DNA of 64,000 nucleotides, taken from Haemonchus contortus. Its lineage: Eukaryota; Nematoda; Chromadorea; Rhabditida; Trichostrongylidae. The DNA is taken from positions 43,352,920 to 43,416,919 of the forward strand of contig LS997566.1 of the NCBI GenBank assembly GCA_000469685.2, written 5' to 3'. The notes beneath the pieces are model-generated. The model was not told the DNA's origin. It saw nothing but the letters and a program-made list of their open reading frames with translations, and searched no databases. Each line of letters begins with the position of its first letter. The first letter of the stretch is position 1. Both the position numbers and the translations under genes were made by a program. Positions 48,934-59,500 of this stretch are shown piece after piece.

Positions 48934-50209
48934 ATGTTGTCAGCGTTCATAGCACTGATTTTCATCATAGAAAATGTCGTTTCTCAAGGTAGGTTTTCTC
49001 AGTGCTAATAACAATGATCAACCTCACAGAGATTCCAAGGCATGGAAGCCATTCCGGAGCCATAAGAAAACAGATCTTTCAGGCTCGAGAAACCCTTTCC
49101 CGGAAGAAACAGTGGAGTCATTCAAGACTCTCAACATGAGGTACAACAACAAGCTGGTCAGTTTTATTCATGGTTTCGCTTGCGTAGCATGGAACCAATC
49201 AGATCATTTTGTTCACAGACATGGAGTGATGAAGTGGCGATAAAGGCATTGGAATGGTTGAAATCACCAGAAAACGTGAAGGACGATGTGGTCATTATCA
49301 AAGGAAAAGAGTTAGCATATCTTCTTCGGATCTTTTTTTCTTTTGTGAATGCGCTATTTCAACAGGTATTTCTCAAAAACGGATAGCAAGACGCTGTGGC
49401 AGAAAGTGATTTCAATTCTCGAACACCGTTTCGATCGAAGAAAGAAGGAGGTGAACTGAGCACGTCATGTATCGTGGTAATTTCTTTCTATGCGATTTTC
49501 GTCTCGAAGCGAGTGTGTTAAGATCGCTCGTCTCCCGGCAGGAACATTGTTTGGATGCAACGGCATCATTGATACAAAATTGAAGAAGAAGGAATCCATT
49601 TATACTGCCTGTCTCTACATGAAACCGCAGAAGAGTGCAGCCTCGGAGAATTCCCTACCGAAAGATGCAGAAGAAACTTTCAAGATTCTCAACTCAATGT
49701 ACAGCGACAACGTGGTTGGTTTCATTAAAGACCGATCATTTTGGATACACATGTGGAAACATATTCACAGGAATGGAGCGATGAATGGGCGAAAAAGGCA
49801 CTGGAATGGTTGAAGTCACCTAAAAGCGTCAAGGCTGACTTAGTTATCAAAGGGCAACAGTTCGTACCTCCGGACCTTTTGCTTTGCTTTTGCAGCATCT
49901 TCTTCTTTCAAGAAAATATGTTGCACTTCAGGTCATTCCCAAAGGATGACAAAAAGGAGCTGTGGGAGAAATTGCTGGCAATCCTGGAACATCGCTTCGG
50001 TAAAAAAACAGATGAAGTGAGGATAAGCATCACGATGACGTGCAAAATGTTTCCGTCATACTCTTCCGTTTTTAGCAGTGAAATACCAAATACAATGTTT
50101 TAAGATCGAGGGCCTCCCTGAAGGCACGATGTATGGTTGCAACGGTGTCATCGATACAAAGGGAGGAGAAGAATCCATTTACACCGCCTGTCTGTATAAG
50201 AAGCCTTGA
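48934..50209 (+). pseudogene. two-repeat secreted protein, copy 3 (right palindrome arm), splice-damaged
   Basis: Mirror image of copy 2. Signal peptide exon 48934-48988 ends in G/GTAGG. The second exon begins after ATCTTTCAG with GSRNPFPEETVESFKTLN. Later blocks TWSDEVAIKALEWLKSP, SKTDSKTLWQKVISILEHR, CVKIARLPAGTLFGCNG, EWSDEWAKKALEWLKSP and TMYGCNGVIDTKGGEESIYT all survive, with TGA at 50207-50209. The same three splice-site lesions as copy 2 are present, and only a few substitutions separate the two. Confidence 0.7.
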
Positions 50210-50455
50210 TTTAATCATATCTCTCTTAATTATTTCTTCTCATAAATTGATAAGTCGAGCAATGAGTGAATTGGCATTGAAAAGAGGAACAAATATTGTT
50301 GTTGACAGATGCAAACGAACAGTTAGTTGACCGGTACTGCATCATAAAGCAGTCATCCAAGAAGCGATCCTTCAGCTGGCCCCAGTCCGGATTATAGTCG
50401 AAAACTAAAAAGTGCAGTTAGTTCGTAATGGTCAAAAGCACCTATGCACCTACTA

Positions 50456-52152
50456 CCCTAAAATCCCATAGATAACAGCGGTCCATAGATAAGAGCGGTT
50501 TGTGCTAGAAAATGAAAATTGACGTTTGTATACAATTTTTTTGGCGTTGTCTGTTCATGATTATCGCAATAATAGCCTACAACTCTACCTTTACTCTTAC
50601 CGTTTTTACACTCTTTCTATCTTGTATCACCTGCTATGAAACCTCGTAAATCGTATACAGCAGCTTTCAAGCTAGACGCCGTCAATTACCGTGATTTGCA
50701 TGGAACCTTGGCAGCGGCCGGTTATTTTGAAGCCACTGAAGCAGTGATAAAAAAAGGGTTGTTGATCGACAAAATCTTCAAGAGATGCCAGCAACGAAGA
50801 GAGCCCGACGATACAAAAAACCAAGCGTTGAAGAGGTTGAAGATGCCATCTACAACTGGGTTGTCAAGAAACGAGAAGAAAATAGAGCTGTCACGGTGAA
50901 AGAAATAAGGACCAAAGCAAAGGAATTAGCAGGTGAGCATGGTCACCAAAATTTTAAATCATCTGCGCATTGGTGCAGCCTGTTTATGGCGCGAAAAAGC
51001 TCTCTGTACGAAGAAGAGCAAGTGTCGGTCAACCATTACCGTCTGACCATCTACAAAAATGCTCGAATTTTCGAAAGTTCGTTGCAGCTGAAGCCTTAAA
51101 CATATCCCCTTCCAATTTGGGAGGTATTGATGAAGTACCAGCTCTCTTTGATATCGTCTATGAACGGGCAGTTGATGTGAAGGGCCGAGAGAACATTAAA
51201 ATTGATTATACCGGCCATGAGAAATCTAATCTTACTGTTGTATTGAGATTGACTGCTGCTGGGGAGAAACTTAAACCAATGCTAATTTTTAAGAAGAAGT
51301 TAATGCTAAAGGGACAATTTCCAGAACAAATGAAAAAGGTTGGGTGAATCAGGAATTGATGAAATGGATCGCTCTTTGCTGATATTCGATTCTGCTCGTT
51401 GCCACGTAGCTGATGAAGTGAGACAATTTTGTCAACAATATAGCAAAATTGCAGTAATGCCAGGAGGATTGACTAAAATATTGTAGTCGGCATCAACGAA
51501 CCGTTTGAAGACCACTTGAAAGCTGGCTGGGAAAAGTGGATGAGAGATGAAACCAAAGCAACTTACACAAAAAGTGTAATAAGGAGAAGGATGAGCTACG
51601 AAGAAGCTGCATTTGCAGTTAGGGAAAGTTTCAATTCCATTTCGTCTGATGTTATTCAACGTAGCTTTGAAAAAGCTGATTGTGTGATTTGGAAAATCTC
51701 AAAAACGATTTTGCCATGATGAATGTAAACGATGATGACGGAGTAAAAATTGGAAAAGTTTAGTGTTATGTTTATGTTGGAGTCCTTGTGTTTGATACAA
51801 ATAAAATTTTCAAAATATTTTTTCAAAATCATTTTTTACCGGTAAATTAAACCGCTCATACCTATGGAATTTTACTGATCGAATGATCTCTTCATGTTCT
51901 ATCCTGAGATCAAAGTCCGGCATTTTTAGAGAGATTCCGGCAGAAATTCCGTTAAAATCGCTATTTTCCCATATGAATTGTTTATTAAGTGTGCGGGGTT
52001 TAGAGTTGAGAGGCGGGGCTCCTTCTAATCTTCTTCTCCGGCTTTATTTATTCATCCATCAAGTTAGGTGGGTGACTGCATTCAATTTCATTTTCATTCC
52101 AATTCATTTTTCACAGGTAAATTAAACCGCTCTTATCTATGGGATTTCAGGG
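50456..52152 (+). mobile_element. pogo/Tigger-like DNA transposon (1,697 bp)
   Basis: Ends CCCTAAAATCCCATAGATAA and, inverted, CCCTGAAATCCCATAGATAA are flanked by TA at 50454-50455 and 52153-52154. A further copy of the GTAAATTAAACCGCTC...CTATGGA subterminal motif lies near 51842-51872. It carries a disrupted transposase. Insertion predates formation of the palindrome core, since one end is mirrored in the left arm. Confidence 0.85.
50636..51719 (+). pseudogene. pogo-like (CENP-B/DDE) transposase, frameshifted
   Basis: N-terminal helix-turn-helix start MKPRKSYTAAFKLDAVNYRD, then a frame change near 50.78 kb into RYKKPSVEEVEDAIYNWVVK and VKEIRTKAKELAGEHG (CENP-B-type second HTH). Another change leads to SNLGGIDEVPALFDIVYERA with GHEKSNLTVVLRLTAAGEKL (first catalytic Asp). 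Then come SLLIFDSARCHVADEVRQF (second Asp) and AVMPGGLTK, followed by VGINEPFEDHLKAGWEKWM. At least three frameshifts and the loss of the usual PLD before VGIN make it inactive. Confidence 0.85.
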
Positions 52153-52550
52153 TAGTTAATACATTTCCAAGAAAAAACTGGAGTGGACTGAAATACCCGA
52201 CTTCGCAATCAATGTGAGAAAATGGTCGAAAAATCGCTCAGAGTTATAGATGTATAAGGAAAGATAGCGATGGCCGAGGTTCCGCACTGCTGCATGGTTT
52301 AGTAACTGCCATCGAATACTCTGCTCAGATGTCACACAAGTTTTTCAATCTCTATACTCTAATTCATGTGCCCAAAAGGAATTCGTACCTTAATACCTGA
52401 AAAAATTAGAATCAAGGATTCAGTTTTACATGCGATGATGTAGGTTTCTGAATGATAATCTTGGACACCTTTGATAAGGATGAAATCCGACGAAGTGAGG
52501 TGAGCGAGGTGGAGCGAGAAGAATAGAGAAGCTGCAGGTTCGAAAACAAC

Positions 52551-52960
52551 TCAGTGATTTTCGGAAGGGGATGCTCCTACCTGCCTACGAGCTTTCTGCA
52601 ATCTCTTCTCAGGGTGTTGCCGAATGATGTAGAGCACAACTGGATTGGACCTAAAGTAAAGAGCGTATGCTAGCAACCCTTCTCCCCTGTCCATTAGTAT
52701 TATACATGTGAGAATGGCGTCTGCAATGGCATATCGCTCGCTGAAAAGACTACAAGAACTGATATGAAAGGTAACGGATTCTGAAGACCAGATGAAGCGA
52801 CCATGTAGGAAGCTGCGGGAACACGTGATCAAGAGGAAACGTTCTGGAACCAAGGTGATGATAGAAGATGTCATAGATATAGGGAAGTGGCGACAGGCAG
52901 CCAACAAAAACAGCAGTTCTTGCGACACAGCGGGATTACCCTTACCTAAAGCCTTCGAAC
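52551..52960 (-). pseudogene. possible chemoreceptor-type GPCR fragment, right arm
   Basis: Diverged partner of 44.70-45.12 kb. The single frame reads LLFLLAACRHFPISMTSSII, SSCSLFSERYAIADAILTCI and SNPVVLYIIRQHPEKRLQKA. The hydrophobic stretches could be TM segments. Family assignment rests only on the SERY and NPVVLY motifs. Confidence 0.35.
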
Positions 52961-53480
52961 CCTAAATCTCTAGTTGAATGCCGTTTCTGGGATGTGCCTC
53001 CGCACCCACTTATGCTCAAAGTCATAGAGGCGCCCTACACAATGGATTGCTTTGGCAAGCTGATGGCTGATGTACAGATCAGTGTTTTCATGCTTCTGAA
53101 CAAATCGGCTACGAATTCGCAGTCTTGCAGAAGTTGGAGTTCTTCTTGGCAGAAAAGGACGCGTATCTATCTAGATCCTATCCTGGGCCAATATTGTGTC
53201 AATGAAAAGTCACACTCAAGAACTTGACGAACCTAAGGTGGGTTTGCCGGTATTATACGTCTACAGCGTACAGTGTACGTGGTTTATGTGATAGTAACGA
53301 CCATTTGGTGAGTAAAAGAGTTAGTTGAATTTTGCATAAAAGTCTGAATTGCTAAAAACCTCGCAAAGAACTGAAGAACTCATCCCTGCAAAACAAATTC
53401 AGTTGAAGTGCGCAGTTGTCCGTACTGCAGCAAACTCCTCCGTGACGCAAGGAAATCCTCTCCCTTGTCGGGCGAATGAG

Positions 53481-53959
53481 TGAATTTGGAATTCGTGAAT
53501 TCGGGCATTCGAATGGTTATGATGCGTAATGGTTCCGCTCTCCATGTATCTTCAGCAAAGTAAACGATGGCAGTTGGTAAAGCGTGCAGAACCTTCCCGG
53601 CCATCACCGACTCTGCCCAGTTGCACACAACCACTGTTGAAAAAGATTTTTAGAGCATTTCTGAACAATTTTTTTCCTGTTTTTGGCAATCTTAGTATTC
53701 CTATCCTCGTGCGTTTTTCTTAGAAATTATCGGGTTGCGGGTGTGTGTCCTTGGCCAATATGTATTTGTACCACTTTTTACCAACTGTGTAATTCATTTT
53801 GAAGATCTCTGAAGGGTTGCTTCAAGGTCGACCACTGTGTGAGTCAACATCGGTAAACTAATCTATTTGCATCCATTTGCAATGAACTATTCTCTTGCTG
53901 AGGAAGGAAAACAACACATTTTTTATCCCTTTATTGAAAGTTTCAAGTGAAAGTACATA
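53481..53959. other. intergenic between palindrome edge and copy 4
   Basis: No gene recognised. The last 30 bases before 53960 resemble the sequence left of the mariner insertion at copy 1, so they belong to the duplicated gene unit. Confidence 0.4.
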
Positions 53960-55216
53960 TCAAGGCTTCTTGTAGAGACAAGCAGTGTAAATAGACTCTT
54001 CCTTTTCCTTCGTGTTTATGACACCATTGCATCCATACAGCGTGCCCTCGGGTAGAAGTTCGATCTTAATACATTCGCTCTGTTGATCTTTCGTTGAAAA
54101 CGAAGGAACTCTATAGAAACAGCTGGCGCGTAATAATGTCTTCAACCCACTTCTTTTACTCTTTTGTCGAAGCGATGTTCGAGGATTGCGAGCAGTTTCT
54201 CCCACATCTCCTTTTTGTCATCTTTTGGGAAGGACCTCAAGAACACATATTATTCCATATTTTTGTGAACGAAGGAGATTTTGGAAGAGTGGCGGCATAG
54301 TAACTAATACTAACTGTTTTCCTTTGATGATCACGTCAGCCTTTACAGTTTTAGGTGACTTCAAATATTCCAGTGCCTTCTTCGCCCACTCATCGCTCCA
54401 TTCCTGTGAATACGTTCTTACAAGAGACTTGAGACGTCCAAATTATCGACAGAACTGACCACATTGTCGCTGTACATTGAATTGAGAGTCTTGAATGTTT
54501 CTTCGGTCTCTTTCGGTAGGGGAGTACCTGAGCCTGCACTCTTCTGCGGTTTCATGTACAGACAGGCAGTATAAATGGATTCTTTCTTCTTCCATTTTGT
54601 ATCAATGATGCCGTTGCATCCGTACAATGTTCCTGCCGGGAGGCGAGCGATCTTAACACCCTGGCTTCGAAACAAAATACGCATAGGAAGCATTGATCAG
54701 TGCAAGCTATCATCCACGGTCATGATGTGTTCAGCTCACCTCTTTTTTTCTTCGATCAAGACGGTGTTCGAAAATCGAGAGCACTTTCTGCCACAGCGTC
54801 TTGCTATCCGTTTTTGGGAAATACCTGCCAGAACAGAGCAATCGCGTAAGCAGAAGGAAGTTACGAAATTGCAGATACTAACTCTTTTCCTTTGATAATA
54901 ATCACATCATCCTTCACATTTTCTGGCGACTTCAACCATTGCAATGCCTTTTTCGCCCATTCATCACTCCATGTCTGCGAAGGGAATGTTCGGAGTGCTG
55001 AGCAAGTGAAACCATTAATAAGACTAACCAGCTTGTCGTTGTACTTCATGTTGAGAGTCTTGAATGACTCCACTGTTTCCGCCAGGAAAGGGTTTTCCGA
55101 GCCTGTAAGGTCTGCTTTTCTTTTATGAGCTATAGGGGTTCTGCAATTGACAAAGACCCACCTTGAGAAGCTACATTCTCTAGAATGAAAATCAGTGTTA
55201 TGAACACCGACAACAT
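53960..55216 (-). CDS. secreted two-repeat protein, copy 4 (donor of exon 6 doubtful)
   Basis: Exons 55216-55162 (signal peptide MLSVFITLIFILENVASQ), 55102-55029, 54974-54865, 54824-54740, 54660-54460, then 54403 to an uncertain 3' end, an exon near 54230-54145, and a last exon ending with TGA at 53962-53960. The first five junctions agree in phase with copy 1. The sixth exon lacks the GT used in copy 1 (CCGCCGTTAATAC there, CCGCCACTCTTCC here), so it must use another donor or is non-functional. The first Cys of repeat 1 is Gly here. The last exon ends TLYGCNGVINTK...IYTACLYKKP. It shares strand and order with copy 1. Confidence 0.6.
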
Positions 55217-56571
55217 TGTGAAGACGACATTCCTTTCTCCAAGCGTCCCATTTATAGAGAATGGTGGCGCATGCTAGCACCATGTGATTTCACCTGAAAG
55301 TATATTTACTGTTCAAAAAATGGTTCACTGCGATTCTAACGGTTACACAGGCTTAAGCGAAAATAGAGAGGAAATAGTGTCGCTTGCCGAAGGATAAATA
55401 TGTAAAAAGAGCAATGTCATCTGCTGTCGTCATTGTCCATCCACTCTAGCGCATCGGCTGATGTCGAAATCATTCACAATCCTTGAACGATGCCTGAATG
55501 ACGAACATTGGGCACCAGGTGACCTGAAGTACTGTTGTCATCACACACTGAATATTGCTTTACTAGCAGTATAGTAAAGCCAGGAACACAGGGCGCTGTG
55601 TATTTATTTTGATGGGAAGCTGTAGTCTTTCATTTTGGCATACAACTTCAATACCCAAGGTTCCAGTCAGTCTGAGTTATGAAGAAGAATTTAGTTGTTT
55701 ATACAAGCTGCAACTAGATGCATCTAATTGAACGTAGGATCTCAATTGTTGCTCAGCGGGGTCGTTCTGTATTTCAAGGAGCTTGTCCAGGCGGGGAGGT
55801 GAAGGCAAGGGGATGTTCGAATTACGAATGGAGCGGTGTCGTCACTTTGAAGGGATCAACATTCATTTCTGTAGGTGTGCTGCTTTTCAGAGGTCATATG
55901 TGTACTGTAGGTCTTGTTCGTCTCGTTCCTGTAACAACTTGACCCAGACTTTCCAGGTGCTTCTTAAGGTTCTACCGCATTATATTCAAAGGAGTAAGGG
56001 CAAGCGCTTCATTTGTAGCGCGGATTCCTATTCTTAAGGTGCGATCTCCTAGTATGACACAAGTCCAGTGTATTTGGTGGTCCTTTATGACTCCATTTTA
56101 GAACCACCACTCGGGTTCCCTAGTGTAAGCAGTGTTTGCTGGGAAAGCATTACATGGATGTTTTTTAGGTAAACTTGAGCCACTAAAACTATAAAGTATA
56201 AAAAGTAAAGCTGCGATACCGTTGGCCAGTAGGTCTCCTTCGTTTTTTTGGAATGCTTTGAATTTGAGCAGTTTCAGCCACTTGGCTGGCTTGAGGCTGG
56301 TGTCCTGCCTACTTTTAAGTGCTAAAGACCACCATGAATGCGTGTTCGTCGTGCTAGAATTCTTTTGATCTCACTGTTACCTCTCCTAGTATATTTCCTA
56401 TGCACCGATGTCCATTCATTTTTAGGACAATTGTGATTCTTTTGCGTAGGAAGCAGTGACTAGGCGTAGCCTGGAGAGCGTAGGTTAAATGGAGGGGTTC
56501 GCTCGTTGTCATTGTGTGCTCCTGGCAACCAACGAGCATTCCGACTTCTACACAATCTTCTATACGACTTC
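55217..56571. other. intergenic with one decayed repeat
   Basis: 55925-56040 is a decayed relative of the tail repeat at 18.97-19.12 kb (AACTTGACCCAGACTTTCCA, GGTGCTTCTTAAGGTTC). The rest has no recognised feature and presumably holds promoters of the diverging copy 4 and LDLa genes. Confidence 0.45.
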
Positions 56572-59500
56572 ATGAAATCTGTCGGTCATTCCCAAGTCTA
56601 CTTTTTACTCTTTTTCATCGTTCCTATTCGAAAAAGTAAGTTTGCTCAGAAACTTTATTGTGGAGAATATCCTCCACACGACAAAGCTATGGAAAATTTT
56701 AGGGGGCAAGGTACATGTCGCACCGGCAGCCCTATGAAGAGTTTACAATTTGTCAAGAGTTCTTGATTTTTTGACCCAAAAGGTGAACTTCATCTCTAGA
56801 GATAACATAGAGGGAGAGTGATCAAATCCCTTCTAATCTCAGGCTCCTCCAGTCCATTCTTCAAACAAGTAGGTTAATAAACCTTAGATTTCCCTTAGGA
56901 TCCTGAGTGTAGACTAAGGTGTCTAACAGACCTCAGAAAGTGGTTGAGCCCAAGATAAGATTGCCTTGTTTGGATGGTTTCTATACATTTTGAAGTGTCG
57001 TTTAAGGGAAAAACTCCATTGATCTTTTTCAGCTTTACCATTATGTTCGATAGGACAGTTTGCTTGCCGAAACAGTCCCAAGTGCATTCCTATGTCATGG
57101 CTTTGTGATGGTGCCCGTGACTGTCCAGATGGCAGCGACGAAACACACAACCACTGCCATTCACACCGAAGTACGTCGTTTGATGATAATGTTGCACTTG
57201 AAGCAATGTTGATGACTAAAGAAAAATTCCTAAATTCATATTCTTATAACCTTCTACCTCAGAATTTTCGGACTCTGTTTTCTATAAATGTCAACCCCAC
57301 CATTTCATTCCAACACGTAATCCAAAGTGAAAGACTTCATCCAGAAGATCAAGTAACGCGGAATAATGATTTAAACATTTGAGGGGAACCCCAGTAGTAA
57401 GATTAATAAGATTCCTAGGTCTAGGAGAGGCGGATGCCTTCTGGGGCAAGACAGGGTCCGGAGTCCAAGGGACTTTGTGATACGAAGGTTGGTTTTTCGA
57501 TCGTCTGGGGTGTCTGCTAATTCGCCCTGGGTGATTACTGTATCACATGTCCTTTCGGACTGCAAAATCTGTCTTGTCTTCCAGCAGGGGAGTCCAAGCA
57601 TTCACAGGAAGAATTTGAAGGGATATCTAGCCACTACCCATACATTGAATATAGTTTTCTGCAGCCATTGCTCAACTTTTTGACCATCGCTTGTTAGTGC
57701 CAAGAAGATCTCTTACTAGCGTCACTCTTGATGAGAGATTTTTTCTCAATTCAGAACAATCTCATCTAAAGTTGTCGAAAAAGGATGAGAGTGAATGATG
57801 AGTGGTGTATGTATCATTCACCCATGAGGAAAGGGTTCCCCGTTATATAGACGTATTATGCTTTCCTATCCTGTGCAAGTAGAGTTGATCAGGGAATCCC
57901 CTCAGAGGGAATCAAGTTTTAGCGAATGTTCATGTCGCAAATCTCGCGCACCACTTAAGTCATGTTCCTCGAAGGTATCCTGTTTGATACAAACTTTGCT
58001 GATACCGGAAACAAGCGAGGCATTTACGAAGTTTACCAGGCGATCATACTCTTGCTTGCACAAAAGTTTTGTGCTCGCCAGTTAAGCTTATCGTCCCTCA
58101 ATCACACCCAGTTTCCTGAGGATTTAAGTGGGAAAGAATGTCGTTACCATCTTGCATTGAACAATTTTGCATGCACATCTAAGTCTAAGCGGACATTTTC
58201 ACCCCAGAAAATCCGTGTTGTCGAGGAAACAGGCAATTAATTGCCTTCAGCTAGTCTCTTCCATAGAAACCTTGGCGCATGCCTCTAAAAAAATCCGGTT
58301 TTGAAAAGAAAACTGTTTTGCAAAGTATCCTTGAATCCCTTCAGGAAAATTCCGAATTTTTTTCGAATGTATACCATAAATTTTGAAAAAAACTGTTAAT
58401 GTTCTTGTTAAAATCAAAATACAGCCACTATTCGAAAATGAAAGGAATACAAAAAAGTCCCAATAGCTTTCTCCCAGATAGGAGAAGCATCATACAATTT
58501 ATTTCGAGACCGAAAACCTATTCATCCTGTAGCTGTTTCTAAGGTCGTTCACGAAGATGGACTTGCCATCATCATGTATTCTTTTCTTACAATTTTGTGC
58601 AATCTACTTTTCTTTTGTGTTCCAGCGCAACCATTCTTGCGAGTTCATGGCTAGGAGGAACACTTAAAACCTCAGGTTCATAATCACGAGTCAGTCTTTC
58701 CAGCGAACACCACCTGTTTGGGTGATCAACCGGAATGTCGGCATGGAGGGGTCCAACGATGCATTCCACAGGATTGGCTATGCGATGGACATCGGGTAAG
58801 TGACTTTGCTGACTCGGACCACCCATCCCGCTGTATTTTTAAGAAATTGTTTCAAAAATGATGGTGTTCGAGCTTAGCTGCTCTACATGTTAAGTAGAGC
58901 ATTAGAAGAAGGTGTCACCACTGGCAGCTAGCTATCAATGAAAAACTCATCGCCAATAGGTACCCATTGATCGGACAAAGTGGTCATCATCTAGGGGTAT
59001 AAGGCGACCTTTCAGAATGCCTTACCACGTGAGTTTGCCGAATCGTTGTGTCGCCTTTGCTAAGCAAACACAATGAGCAACTCCTCTCTCATGATTTATT
59101 CCTCCAAGAGAATCTGCTAAGCGGTGGACACCACTGCTTTGAGCGGCTTCATGGCCGAATCTAACCAGGGAGGGGTAGTCTACTTATCTTGGAACTTTGA
59201 ACTCAGACCCAGATAAATCGATAGAGTTTTGAATGCTGTTTACGAAAATGGAAATTAAAAGTGCAAAATGATTCTCCTTAAAAAGTTATGGGGGCCCCGA
59301 ATTTTGCTCGACAGTAGTATCAATTGTCTAAATAAATGTCAGAAAACGTTTAGAGAACCTTTGATAAAATAAAAAAAAACACTTTGCAAAAGTGCGGACA
59401 ATAGCGGGGAGGGACCCCCCATTTTACGCCCACGAAGCGAGACCACTACCACTAGGTCACGTGGGGGTTTGATATGGAAGCGACGAGTTCGCATTCCCAA

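Larger units (their letters stand above)
48402..53480 (+). repeat. right arm of large inverted repeat
   Basis: Inverse partner of 43.86-48.01 kb, with symmetry centre near 48.076 kb. It includes 50.68-52.19 kb, the bulk of a pogo-like transposon, which is missing from the left arm. Confidence 0.9.

Noticed and set aside
43860..53480. Palindrome as a pure assembly artefact
   Set aside because: Not excluded, but unlikely as the sole explanation: the outer arms are diverged, one arm has a transposon deletion and the spacer is unique. An artefactual mirror would be uniformly identical.
57962..58240. Missing LDLa half-exon candidate ([17 protein letters not shown])
   Set aside because: The Cys spacing lacks the third Cys of an LDLa front half and the phases at both ends do not match the flanking exons.
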